Below are positions 8,560 through 16,612 of a DNA stretch of 42,198 nucleotides, one piece after another (position 1 is the first letter of the stretch; each line of letters begins with the position of its first letter). Both the position numbers and the translations under genes were made by a program. Source of the DNA: a virus; the IMG/VR virus record IMGVR_UViG_3300046467_000823, positions 1-42,198 of that record; one strand, written 5' to 3'. The notes beneath the pieces are model-generated. The model was not told where the DNA came from and ran no database searches. It saw nothing but the letters and a program-made list of their open reading frames with translations.

Positions 8560-9020
8560 TGATTAACTGGTACAACGAAGTAAGTAGAAACCTAGCTAAG
8601 ATACCAGACTGTACTGCGTACTTTGATGCAGAATTAATTGAAGCAAAGAAACAGTGCAGGATACACGGTAATCTAGAAAGAGCCAGTGCGTCATTACCTG
8701 GTATAGTTGAAGAAAGATTTAGTCAACTACAACAGCTGGAAGCCATACTAGAATATTTAAACATAGAATTAAGAAGATTAAGATCTAAAACTTTTAGAAA
8801 ATTCTTAGAAAATTATAATAAACTGTTAAGCAGTAGAGATGCAGAGAAGTATGTAGATGGCGAAGACGACGTTGTTGACATGACAAAAATAATTAATGAC
8901 TTTGCATTAATACGTAATCAATGGTTAGGCATCACCAAAGGATTAGATCAGAAACAATGGCAGATAACAAACATTGTTAAACTAAGAGTAGCAGGAATGG
9001 AAGATGCCGACATCAGATAG
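8559..9020 (+). CDS. uvsY: UvsY, recombination mediator protein
   Basis: UvsY helps UvsX displace gp32 and load on ssDNA, acting as a ring oligomer. The sequence shows the signature blocks of the family: ELRRLRSKTFRKFLENY, LSSRDAEKYVDGEDDVVDM and NQWLGITKGLDQKQWQI, the last followed by KLRVAGMEDADI. It is all-helical and basic in the middle. At 153 aa it is close to T4 UvsY (137 aa). The position right after uvsX and the acidic ORF fits. The stop codon overlaps the next gene by 17 bases. Confidence 0.93.
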   Translation: MINWYNEVSRNLAKIPDCTAYFDAELIEAKKQCRIHGNLERASASLPGIVEERFSQLQQLEAILEYLNIELRRLRSKTFRKFLENYNKLLSSRDAEKYVDGEDDVVDMTKIINDFALIRNQWLGITKGLDQKQWQITNIVKLRVAGMEDADIR

Positions 9021-9624
9021 AATAATACTTACAGACGTAGACGGCGTACTATTGGAATGGGAACACCATTTCACCAAGTGGTTACAACTACGATCATACT
9101 TTGATAAAAACGGAAAAAGAAATTATCCATACCGTTTGTTAGATAACAAACAAGACGACTATGAAATGGCACATAGATTTGGTGTTAGTAAAGATAGTAT
9201 CAGACAAGAGATTAGAGAGTTCAATAGAAGTGCTTGGATGGGAACACAAAGACCCATGCTAGAATCACAAACATGGATTAAACTTCTGGCGGCAGAGGGT
9301 TGGACTTTTATACCAATCACATCGCAAACATCGGACATACCAGGACAACAGTTACGTAAAAAAAGACTAGGTCAATTATTTGGTAAGAATGTGTTTACAA
9401 ACTATCATGTACTAGGCACAGGAGCAGACAAAGATTCAGCATTATCAGAGTTCCACGACACCGGACTGTATTGGGTGGAGGACAAGCCAAAGAACGCACT
9501 AGCAGGGCTCAATTACGGTTTAAAGCCCATATTAATCGACCATCCTTACAATCGAAACTTTAATCATCCTGACATTATTCGCGTAAATAATTGGAAACAA
9601 ATACACGAGTTATTAGTAAAATGA
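9004..9624 (+). CDS. HAD-superfamily phosphatase-like protein
   Basis: HAD motifs are visible in order. Motif I is ILTDVDGVLLEW with nucleophile D11 and acid/base D13. Motif II is PITSQ near residue 98. A conserved Lys follows in GADKDSALSEF, then motif IV in YWVEDKPKNA. The long insert between motifs I and II (residues 20-85, aromatic and basic) would form the substrate cap. At 206 aa it is typical for small HAD hydrolases in T4-like phages, some acting on nucleotides or sugar phosphates. The substrate is unknown. It overlaps uvsY by 17 bases and shares ATGA with the glycosyltransferase downstream, so it may serve either neighbour. Confidence 0.82.
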   Translation: MPTSDRIILTDVDGVLLEWEHHFTKWLQLRSYFDKNGKRNYPYRLLDNKQDDYEMAHRFGVSKDSIRQEIREFNRSAWMGTQRPMLESQTWIKLLAAEGWTFIPITSQTSDIPGQQLRKKRLGQLFGKNVFTNYHVLGTGADKDSALSEFHDTGLYWVEDKPKNALAGLNYGLKPILIDHPYNRNFNHPDIIRVNNWKQIHELLVK

Positions 9625-10298
9625 AAGTATACGTAGGTTGGGATTCAAGAGAAGATATATCATATCAAGTGTGTGAACACTCGATTAAACGTAGAGATTC
9701 TGAAGCCAAAGTTATCCCATTAAAACAAAACGAAATGAGACAACAAGGCATTTACACTAGAGACATTGATAAACTAGCAACAACCGAATTTACATTTACA
9801 AGATTTTTTGTACCGTACCTTAATAATTTCAAAGGTTGGGCAGTGTTCTGTGATTGTGATTTCCTCTGGAAGATACCTACAAAAGAACTAGAACAGTACT
9901 GCGATGATTCCAAAGCTGTTGTTTGTGTGCAACACGATTACACTCCAGAAGACGGATCAATTAAAATGGATAATCAATTACAAACAGCATATCCAAGAAA
10001 AAACTGGAGCAGTATGGTACTTTGGAATTGTGGACATCCAAAGAACAAAGTATTAACACCAGAACTATTAAACAAAGAATCGCCAAAATTTCTACACAGG
10101 TTTAGTTGGTTAGACGATTCAGAGATTGGATCTTTACCACACGAGTACAATTGGTTAGTTGAATGGTACAAAGAACCTAAAGACGGCAAGCCTAAAATCT
10201 TACACTACACAGAAGGTGGTCCTTGGTTTGACGGTTATAGAGATTGTGAATATTCTGATGATTGGAAAAAGGAAGTTATAAACCTTTTCTCGGCATAA
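9621..10298 (+). CDS. GT-A fold glycosyltransferase (DxD type)
   Basis: The start at 9621 gives an ATGA overlap with the HAD gene and a clean beta-strand start (MKVYVGWDSRE). An upstream in-frame start at 9591 is inside the previous gene and less likely. The nucleotide-sugar/metal motif is FCDCDF (D78-x-D80). Later blocks WSSMVLWNC, LPHEYNWLVEWY and ILHYTEGGPW are the usual acceptor-side elements of this bacterial and phage family. It is 225 aa with no membrane segment. It opens the first glycan island. Donor and acceptor are unknown. Confidence 0.85.
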   Translation: MKVYVGWDSREDISYQVCEHSIKRRDSEAKVIPLKQNEMRQQGIYTRDIDKLATTEFTFTRFFVPYLNNFKGWAVFCDCDFLWKIPTKELEQYCDDSKAVVCVQHDYTPEDGSIKMDNQLQTAYPRKNWSSMVLWNCGHPKNKVLTPELLNKESPKFLHRFSWLDDSEIGSLPHEYNWLVEWYKEPKDGKPKILHYTEGGPWFDGYRDCEYSDDWKKEVINLFSA

Positions 10299-10729
10299 TG
10301 AATTGGGAACGACTCGAAAAAAAGCATTATCGTAAAGAGCCTGTTGAACATATATACACTTCTAGTATATTTGATATGAAAGAATATGATAGGTTATACG
10401 AAAACCAAAATAACCTTTCACACCAAGTGTGGCAAGAGTTTAATAAGAAATATCATGTTGATATTACATTTTTAGAAGATATTAGAGATATACAACTAAA
10501 CAAAGACGTAATTTGTTTATGGTTTTTTAAAGATCGGAACGACAAGAGTGTGGGTAAAAATATAAAACTAGCAGATACAACTATTAGATATTATCCTAAT
10601 ACTTTTTTAGTAACTGAATCAAAAGACATAATCATATTAGAGAAAGACAATCAGTACATACGTAGACCAGTCCTGCAGATAGACCTAAATAAACAAAAGT
10701 TTAATGAGATAATAACAAGGTTCAAATGA
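10298..10729 (+). CDS. Uncharacterised protein of the glycan island (143 aa)
   Basis: The ATG at 10298 shares one base with the stop of the previous gene (TAATG), making 143 aa. An earlier in-frame start at 10262 would lie inside the upstream gene. The protein is basic and aromatic-rich, with WERLEKKHYRKEPVEHIYTSSIFDMKEYDRLY at the N-terminal end broken by no known motif, and later VICLWFFKDRND. No signal peptide or membrane segment is seen. The stop codon overlaps the next ATG (ATGA), so it is translated with the oxygenase-like gene. Function is not recognised. Confidence 0.75.
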   Translation: MNWERLEKKHYRKEPVEHIYTSSIFDMKEYDRLYENQNNLSHQVWQEFNKKYHVDITFLEDIRDIQLNKDVICLWFFKDRNDKSVGKNIKLADTTIRYYPNTFLVTESKDIIILEKDNQYIRRPVLQIDLNKQKFNEIITRFK

Positions 10730-11328
10730 TAGGAAATTATTTTTTAGATAAGTGTCTCGATAGCACAACGATACACGATCCGTGGTCACATCAATTAATT
10801 GATAATACATTACCACAAGAAGATTTTGATACATTAAGAAAAGAATGTGAACAGTTAGACGTACCAAAAGATAAACTTGTTATTATACGCCCAGACGAAT
10901 TTAAAAAACATAATATCTCATTCTACGATAAGATACACAGCATAAGCAAGAGTATAAAAGACAATGCTAGACTATTGTGCAACAAATATACCGACTACCG
11001 TTGGTTTCCGAACCTAGGAGTCAATGCTCACTTGTCTATTACTCCACCGTTACCGTGGAAATTCTACATACATCAGGAAGGATTAGATAAAATTTGGAGC
11101 AGTGTAACATATGTTACACCAGAAAAAAATGTTGGTACTAAAATGTATTCAGCACAAAACGAAAGTGCTTTTGTTACAGAAGCACCATGGCTTCCAAACT
11201 CTACTTTTATATTCTGTGGACAGCGAGGTAAGACTTGGCACAGCTACGAAAGTGATCAGTCCGAGCAGAGAGTGACGTTGAATATATTCCTTACAAAATC
11301 TAATTCTAAATGTTTTTATAGAGATTAA
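10726..11328 (+). CDS. Putative 2-oxoglutarate/Fe(II)-dependent oxygenase (prolyl-4-hydroxylase-like)
   Basis: The C-terminal half reads as the jelly-roll core of a short phage 2OG oxygenase. A first metal pair could be H116-x-E118 in FYIHQEG, followed by SSVTYVTPEKNVGTKMYS. The distal His would be H172 in KTWHSY and the 2-oxoglutarate-binding Arg would be R182 in QRVTLNIFL. Most family members use H-x-D, so H-x-E is a departure that could alter activity. At 200 aa it fits the family. Such enzymes hydroxylate proteins, sugars or lipids, and the target here is unknown. It ends the plus-strand block, overlapping the convergent methyltransferase gene by 4 bases. Confidence 0.6.
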   Translation: MIGNYFLDKCLDSTTIHDPWSHQLIDNTLPQEDFDTLRKECEQLDVPKDKLVIIRPDEFKKHNISFYDKIHSISKSIKDNARLLCNKYTDYRWFPNLGVNAHLSITPPLPWKFYIHQEGLDKIWSSVTYVTPEKNVGTKMYSAQNESAFVTEAPWLPNSTFIFCGQRGKTWHSYESDQSEQRVTLNIFLTKSNSKCFYRD

Positions 11329-11891
11329 TAGTAGATCTTGTCCACTTGGTCATGGCCAGGATGATCTGCTATTATTTCACAATTATTAAATCCAAGTTCT
11401 TTCATATAGGCATCCATTTCTTTTACATCAGGAAGAAGAGGTTGTCTGGGATCTTTATACAAATTTACTTCATTTAAAACATACGTTGCTCTTTTAAATA
11501 TTTCTGGTGCACCTTTCATTATCATAATCTCTGCACCTTGTACATCCTGTTTAATAAAATCATATCTTCGCGATCCCACAAGCGATTCTAATGTTTCCAT
11601 ATCCCTTTCCTCTGAATATGGGGTTTGATCAAATATACTTGCTCCTTTAGTATACCCTACCTTATTAAAATACATAGTAACTTTTTTATTTTTATTGCCT
11701 AGCACTGCAATATGTACTTCGTCAGCACATTTTTTTAAATTTGTCTTGTGTTTGGGTCCTGCTTCAATACAAGTATAATGTGCTTTAGGCCAAAACTCTT
11801 TACAATTTTTTGTCCAAAAACCATTCCAAGCACCAATGTCTAATACAGTATTGGGTTTAAAATCTAATTTTTTTAAATATTCATACATCAT
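11325..11891 (-). CDS. FkbM-family SAM-dependent methyltransferase (copy 1 of the minus-strand operon)
   Basis: The Rossmann SAM-binding motif VLDIGAWNGFWT is at residues 16-27. The FkbM C-terminal signature YDFIKQDVQGAEIMIMKGA carries the conserved D-x-x-G-x-E. At 188 aa it is short, nearly the bare catalytic domain. FkbM enzymes usually O-methylate sugars or small hydroxylated compounds. It is the last gene of a five-gene overlapping minus-strand operon, sharing ATGA with the gene upstream. It is divergent in sequence from the two FkbM copies beside it, so they are not recent duplicates. Confidence 0.88.
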   Translation of the reverse strand: MMYEYLKKLDFKPNTVLDIGAWNGFWTKNCKEFWPKAHYTCIEAGPKHKTNLKKCADEVHIAVLGNKNKKVTMYFNKVGYTKGASIFDQTPYSEERDMETLESLVGSRRYDFIKQDVQGAEIMIMKGAPEIFKRATYVLNEVNLYKDPRQPLLPDVKEMDAYMKELGFNNCEIIADHPGHDQVDKIYY

Positions 11892-12526
11892 GATTTAAAA
11901 TATATAACGTCAGGCCAAATTTTAATTAACATTTCAAAACCTAATGTAGGCAAGTATTTTTCAATCTCTATATTACTACTACCGTATCTTTTTGTATTAT
12001 TATTCAATTCTATCATTATATATTGAACATTTTTAATTGTTTCTGTTGCTCCTTTAAGTACTTCCATTTCAAACCCTTCAACATCAATTTTTATTAAATC
12101 AATGTTGTCTAAGTTTAAAGAGTCTATTGTACAAATTTTTGTATCACCTTTTTCTTGTATTACTCTTGTATTTTGAGTAGCAATTTCTTCAGTTAATTTT
12201 ACAAATCCTTCTTCGTTTCCTATTGCACAATTATACAAACTAACATTACTAAAAGGTGCAAGATTTTTTTCTAAACAAGCAAAGTGCGTTTTATTTGGTT
12301 CATAACAAAAAATATTTTCTGCGTATTTTTGCATAGCTAAACTCCATGTGCCGCACCAAGCACCTATATCTAACACCGTTTTAAATTTTATATTATTAAC
12401 CTTACAATGTATTAAAAGACGTTTTAAACATTTATCCTGCATATATGGATATTCTGAGTCTCTCCATTGTTCTATTTGAGCATCCTCCGATGGTAACCAA
12501 AGGTTATTAATTTTTTCTATTTTCAT
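11888..12526 (-). CDS. FkbM-family methyltransferase (copy 2)
   Basis: SAM motif VLDIGAWCGTWSL is at residues 51-63. The second signature IKIDVEGFEMEVLKGA is near residue 145. The motif YIMIELNNN matches the strand after the active site. It is 212 aa with a 50-residue N-terminal extension (PSEDAQIEQWRDSEYPYMQ) that could contact substrate. It overlaps copy 3 by 20 bases and copy 1 by 4, so all three should be translated from one mRNA. Likely role: O-methylation of a glycan residue. The substrate is not deducible. Confidence 0.9.
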   Translation of the reverse strand: MKIEKINNLWLPSEDAQIEQWRDSEYPYMQDKCLKRLLIHCKVNNIKFKTVLDIGAWCGTWSLAMQKYAENIFCYEPNKTHFACLEKNLAPFSNVSLYNCAIGNEEGFVKLTEEIATQNTRVIQEKGDTKICTIDSLNLDNIDLIKIDVEGFEMEVLKGATETIKNVQYIMIELNNNTKRYGSSNIEIEKYLPTLGFEMLIKIWPDVIYFKS

Positions 12527-13220
12527 TTGTGAAGATATAATTAAATTCTTGTTCGTTTCTTATATGTTTTGATTCTAATGTTAATCCTAAATCAATTAAT
12601 TTTGAAACATATTGTTCGTGTTTGTGATTTATTTCTATAAGAGCACTTTTGCACTTTTGCAATGATGCTAATGATCCTTTTATTACCTTATCTTCAAATC
12701 CGTCTACATCAATTTTAATGTAGTTGGGTTGCGGTATTATTTTTCTGCCTACTAAAAAATCTAAATGCATTTCTGTACAACCATGATAATATTCTCCACG
12801 GTGTCCTACTTTGTTTTCTGCTACACCTTCGTGCATATTTTTAACATTAATAACACTTAAATTAATTTGATTGCTTAATGCAACACAGAACGCCTGGCAT
12901 CTATTAGCTAAATTATTCAAGTTTATACTGTCTAATAAATTTTTATAGCTGGCGGCGTGTGGTTCAAATGCATATACTATATTCTCTTTTACAACTGCAG
13001 AATATAAAGTGTATATTCCAATATTTGCACCTATGTCTAAAAATACACTATCTTTTTCAAAACTATTAATCCATTTTATTGTTTCCGGCTCTTTGCTTAA
13101 CATCCTATCCATTCTATTTTTAATGTAAGTTTTTTGTCCTTTGTTATTAGCAAATATAATTTTTTTACCATTAACAGGAAACGAAAATGAGTCTACTCCG
13201 TAGTGTTTTAACTTTGGCAT
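12507..13220 (-). CDS. FkbM-family methyltransferase (copy 3)
   Basis: SAM motif VFLDIGANIGIYTLYSA begins at residue 59. The FkbM signature YIKIDVDGFEDKVIKGS is near residues 167-183, followed by ALIEINHKHEQYVSKL. This is the most canonical of the three tandem copies (237 aa). Its N-terminus contains FSFPVNGKKIIFANNKGQ, the beta-hairpin often preceding this domain. The start codon overlaps the preceding gene's stop by one base. Three separate FkbM enzymes in a row suggest several methylation sites on one glycan. Confidence 0.9.
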   Translation of the reverse strand: MPKLKHYGVDSFSFPVNGKKIIFANNKGQKTYIKNRMDRMLSKEPETIKWINSFEKDSVFLDIGANIGIYTLYSAVVKENIVYAFEPHAASYKNLLDSINLNNLANRCQAFCVALSNQINLSVINVKNMHEGVAENKVGHRGEYYHGCTEMHLDFLVGRKIIPQPNYIKIDVDGFEDKVIKGSLASLQKCKSALIEINHKHEQYVSKLIDLGLTLESKHIRNEQEFNYIFTNENRKN

Positions 13221-14035
13221 TATAGTATTCCTTTATCCATTAATATTTCTATTGCTGTTCCTTTTGCAAATTCTTCAGGCGTAAATTGTTGATATGCTAA
13301 ACTATATAACCATGGTTCCGGAGCCTTATACAAAGGTTCTTCAATATCTGCCAAATGTAAATTACCCATTTCCTTAGCAAAACTTTTATCATGACAAAAC
13401 ACAGGTTTACCCATACACACTGCTTCAATGGCGCTAATTGAACAACTTGTTACACACGCCCAAGCATCGTCTAGATGTTCAGAAAGAGGAACTATTGCTT
13501 CACTTGGTCCTGACGTGCCTCTGCCACGTGGTTTGTGTCTTACTACAATTGGTCTATCTGTATATCTTTTAATTTGTTCTATTGTTTCTTCTAACCAATT
13601 AGGTCTATCTAAATAATTGTGTATACCATTTGAACTTGGACAAACTAATATGTGGGTTCCTTTGTCGATAGTTGGTGCTTTTACTGTAATATTAAACTTG
13701 TCAAATCTATCAGACTTACAATCTTTTATAAAAGGAACGTGTATTTTATTTTTACAAATACGCCAATAATGATTATCTGGTTTTAAATTATTATTGTCAA
13801 ATCTTCCAAAGTACGGTGTATCAGTAAACCAAAACTGATGCTTACGTGCTTCTAACTTTTTAACTAACTCTAAATTATTATTAACAAACCCCCAAAACAT
13901 AGAGTTTGCCAAAGGCTCTGTTACAACTCTGTTGTCTAAAATTTTAACTGGGTCAGGCCAAGATGTTTCAATACCATTGAATATTTCCCAAGCCTTGCTG
14001 TTTTTATTATTAACTGGTGCGTAAATTGTTAGCAT
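13220..14035 (-). CDS. Capsule-polysaccharide-transferase-like protein (KpsC/KpsS-like family), copy A
   Basis: This 271-aa cytosolic protein has a Rossmann-like C-terminal half. HILVCPSSNGIHNYL begins the second domain. Then come RPIVVRHKPRGRG (a nucleotide/donor-binding basic loop), AWACVTSCSISAIEAVCMGKPVFC (the GT-B type donor-site helix with S-x-x-x-E) and the family tail WLYSLAYQQFTPEEFAKGTA. The same architecture is found in three other genes of this window (17583-18398, 18388-19368, 22038-22910). The family resemblance is to capsule/Kdo transferases of the KpsC/KpsS kind. This is a fold-level call and the sugar is unknown. Confidence 0.7.
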   Translation of the reverse strand: MLTIYAPVNNKNSKAWEIFNGIETSWPDPVKILDNRVVTEPLANSMFWGFVNNNLELVKKLEARKHQFWFTDTPYFGRFDNNNLKPDNHYWRICKNKIHVPFIKDCKSDRFDKFNITVKAPTIDKGTHILVCPSSNGIHNYLDRPNWLEETIEQIKRYTDRPIVVRHKPRGRGTSGPSEAIVPLSEHLDDAWACVTSCSISAIEAVCMGKPVFCHDKSFAKEMGNLHLADIEEPLYKAPEPWLYSLAYQQFTPEEFAKGTAIEILMDKGIL

Positions 14036-14699
14036 CTATAAATTCTTTTAATTGGTTTGCCCAGTCTTTATGACCTTCTTCGTTTGGGTGCGGATCACCT
14101 TCTTTACATTGTTGATTGTTAGCAACTGTATAATCTAAATGACTAGTCTCGGATTTAAAAAATCTTTTCTTGTCTATCTTATCAAACAATAGTTGCACAT
14201 CTGGATTAGTAATTTTAGCATCTGCTAAAGTATTGTAAAACACATACGGATATCCTTTATTTTGAAAGTAGTCTTGCAAGTCTAACAATCCTAATATTGA
14301 TTCTACCTGTGTCATTTGATCTAAGTCTGCTCCTAGACCAAAAAGATATTTTATAAAATTTGTTGTGTGTTTGTTTCTGTTTGGATCCCAAGTTTTCCAA
14401 CTAGTTTTCATTGTAGGAAATTTGTGTGCTTTATATCCGTCATTAGTTGGGTAATCAAATCTATTACCACCACTAGATCCTATTAAGAAAAAACATTTTT
14501 TTGCTTGTTCAGGAAATTTCTCACACCATACTCTTGTAGTCCACATTAATCTTTTTGATCCTCTACCACCGCCAGCAAGATTAACTTCTAGTTCTAAGTC
14601 CATTAATTTTGCCAGTTCTATACCACAATGTGTATTAACATTGTCTCTAGGCCTGTATGTTAAAAAAGAACAGCCATTAATGAATAGATTAGTCAGCAT
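14010..14699 (-). CDS. SGNH/GDSL-type hydrolase (putative esterase or O-acetyl transferase/esterase)
   Basis: The SGNH blocks are visible. Block I is FINGCSFL, with nucleophile Ser at residue 11. Block II Gly is in NLAGGGRGSKR, block III is in LIGSSGGNRFD, and block V is DPHPNEEGHKDWA with the catalytic Asp-x-x-His. At 229 aa there is no signal peptide, so it acts in the cytosol. SGNH enzymes in polysaccharide clusters remove or add acyl groups on sugars. It is the first gene of the minus-strand operon, directly below a sigma70-like promoter, and overlaps the next gene by 26 bases. Confidence 0.82.
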   Translation of the reverse strand: MLTNLFINGCSFLTYRPRDNVNTHCGIELAKLMDLELEVNLAGGGRGSKRLMWTTRVWCEKFPEQAKKCFFLIGSSGGNRFDYPTNDGYKAHKFPTMKTSWKTWDPNRNKHTTNFIKYLFGLGADLDQMTQVESILGLLDLQDYFQNKGYPYVFYNTLADAKITNPDVQLLFDKIDKKRFFKSETSHLDYTVANNQQCKEGDPHPNEEGHKDWANQLKEFIDANNLRTS

Positions 14700-14707
14700 A
14701 GCTTATA

Positions 14708-14736
14708 ATTATAGTATAGTTATTGGCAAAATGCAA
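14708..14736 (-). promoter_or_regulatory. Sigma70-like promoter for the minus-strand methyltransferase operon
   Basis: On the minus strand, TTGCAT (14731-14736) and a perfect TATAAT (14708-14713) are separated by 17 bases. The predicted start of RNA (about 14701) is only a couple of bases before the ATG at 14699, so the transcript would be nearly leaderless. The host sigma factor could read it early in infection. Confidence 0.55.
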
Positions 14737-14738
14737 AC

Positions 14739-15821
14739 ATGAAAAACATAGATTCAATCAAATATTTTTTAGATAAATGGGAAATGGTTGACCAAGGATA
14801 CGATTATATAGTGCCTTATCACAAAAATGTTGACCCACATTTTACAAGTTTACCAACCTTTGTAGCAGAATTTCACGATGTCAGGGTACATAGTTGTCCA
14901 CTACTTGCCACAATGGGTAACAAACTTATAACCAGTTATGTTTGGAACCTTACACATAGTAGTAAATTTAAGCCTGGTAAATCACATAACCTTTGGCAAG
15001 AGTGGGGAGACAACGTAATTGTAGACTTGCCTTCTGTTATCGAACATTTTGGTAAGAAATATCATTATGTATGGTTACCGATTGATGAAAAAAGTGCAAA
15101 CAATCCATGGCACATATGGATAGATGTAATATCTAAATTTAGATTAATGGAAAAAAGATTTTCAGCTGACTTTACAAGATATTGTTATGTCCTAGCAAAC
15201 GAAAGCAAATATTTTCAAAAAGTTCTTAAAGAATTATTTCCTGATGTTAAAGTTATTGTTATGCCAAAAAATGAAACATGGCAATTCAAACATTTGTTTG
15301 TACCTAGTTTAAGTAATTCAAAAGACGGTGTAATTACTCCACATATAGCACCATGGTTGAGACACTTTAAAGGAATTCCGGACCTAAATGGAATAGAGCC
15401 CCATAGAAAAATAATTGTATTAAGACCCGGTGCAAAAACTAGAAAGCTGATTAACTCTGATGAACTAATACTAGCATTAAAGGGTTGGGAAACAGTTGCA
15501 TTAGAAAATATGACTATAAAAGACCAAATGAAAACTTTTGCCGAAGCAACTCACATACTAGCGGCTCACGGTGCAGGACTAGTAAATTTACTATGGTGTA
15601 AACCAGGAACAAAAATTATTGAGATTCAAGATCCTAAAATGATAGGGAAAAAAGTTTATCCAATATTATCACACCATTTAGGTTTAAAACACGAACTTTA
15701 TTTGGCCGAAACTGTTCCTATACCAATGAACGGCACTAAAAAACCTAAAGGTGTAAAAAGATTTAGTGATTTAATAAACTTTAAAATTGATATTCCAGCC
15801 CTAATTAAACGTTTGGATTAA
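14739..15821 (+). CDS. GT61 (DUF563) family glycosyltransferase
   Basis: The C-terminal domain is diagnostic. IIVLRPGAKTRKL carries a basic donor-binding loop. ENMTIKDQMKTFAEATHILAAH then leads into HGAGLVNLLWCKPGTKIIEI near residues 275-295, the GT61 signature. The N-terminal 200 residues form the acceptor domain, with many Trp and His. It is 360 aa and soluble. It is transcribed divergently from the minus-strand operon, with a 39-base gap between the two starts, and converges with the next gene, overlapping it by 17 bases. It probably adds a sugar to the same glycan. Confidence 0.85.
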   Translation: MKNIDSIKYFLDKWEMVDQGYDYIVPYHKNVDPHFTSLPTFVAEFHDVRVHSCPLLATMGNKLITSYVWNLTHSSKFKPGKSHNLWQEWGDNVIVDLPSVIEHFGKKYHYVWLPIDEKSANNPWHIWIDVISKFRLMEKRFSADFTRYCYVLANESKYFQKVLKELFPDVKVIVMPKNETWQFKHLFVPSLSNSKDGVITPHIAPWLRHFKGIPDLNGIEPHRKIIVLRPGAKTRKLINSDELILALKGWETVALENMTIKDQMKTFAEATHILAAHGAGLVNLLWCKPGTKIIEIQDPKMIGKKVYPILSHHLGLKHELYLAETVPIPMNGTKKPKGVKRFSDLINFKIDIPALIKRLD

Positions 15822-16542
15822 CTGCAGGAAATTTTTCTCTTAAAAAAGAATGTATTTTTGATGTAGTGTGATACTTGTCTCCACCTGCCGAATGTAAAAA
15901 GTTTGTATCCTCATATTTCCAAGTCTTTTTCAAACCGTTATTCTTAACATTAAACATAGGATCCATGTCTTGATATTCTACACCGCTTTCAATAACTGCC
16001 CAATTTAAAAACTGTCCATCATCACATTGTCCATCAAACTCCATATAACGTTCAACCCATGGCATCATTTTATCTCTTGCTTGTTTTGTAAGCATCCATA
16101 CACCTGTTTGAAAAAATGTATCGCTGACTTTTTTTGGATCGCAATCTTTTAATATGGTATCATTAAATTTTGATTTTATTAGCGCCGGACTATTATTCCT
16201 GTATTTGCGATACACTGGAGATTTAAATGTAGTTGGATTATTGTATTGTGCAAATATATCAGGGGCATGATCCAGTGCGAATACATCTGTGTCTACGTAC
16301 AACACTTGATCGTATTTGTCCAACCATTTAGAATTAAACCAAAGATCAAATCTTTCCCATGTTGGGTGCTTGTAATGAAACGCTGGTTTGGTAATTCTTA
16401 AAAAATCATGCCCAAATTTAGCACAATATTTTTTGAAGCTGAATTCAGAATACCTTTCAACGATATTTGAAGTAATACCATTAAACATTGGTTGTGAATA
16501 AAGGTTAATATCTATATAATATTGGATAATAAGGTTCTTCAT
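15805..16542 (-). CDS. GT-A type glycosyltransferase, paralogue of the gene at 33407-34123
   Basis: The metal-binding motif is LYVDTDVFA (D84-x-D86). Upstream it has HPTWERFDLWFNSKW, and later FFQTGVWMLTK and GQFLNWAVIESGVEY. The gene at 33407 has HPTFERFDLWLDDAW, LYVDSDVFA and GFQAGVFIITK in the same order and spacing, showing common descent. It is 245 aa with no membrane segment. A late promoter box lies 6 bases upstream of the ATG, so, unlike a typical early host-takeover gene, this one may be made late, when virions assemble. Confidence 0.85.
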   Translation of the reverse strand: MKNLIIQYYIDINLYSQPMFNGITSNIVERYSEFSFKKYCAKFGHDFLRITKPAFHYKHPTWERFDLWFNSKWLDKYDQVLYVDTDVFALDHAPDIFAQYNNPTTFKSPVYRKYRNNSPALIKSKFNDTILKDCDPKKVSDTFFQTGVWMLTKQARDKMMPWVERYMEFDGQCDDGQFLNWAVIESGVEYQDMDPMFNVKNNGLKKTWKYEDTNFLHSAGGDKYHTTSKIHSFLREKFPAVNPNV

Positions 16543-16548
16543 TATGAA

Positions 16549-16556
16549 TATTTATA
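16549..16556 (-). promoter_or_regulatory. Perfect T4-type late promoter (TATAAATA) on the minus strand
   Basis: TATTTATA on the plus strand is TATAAATA on the minus strand, an exact match to the T4 late consensus. It is 6 bases before the ATG of the glycosyltransferase starting at 16542. The transcript would be leaderless or nearly so. Confidence 0.65.
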
Positions 16557-16612
16557 GGTGGAACAAATGAAGATTAAATATTAAAAATGCACATTAACAT
16601 AGAGGATGCCAA

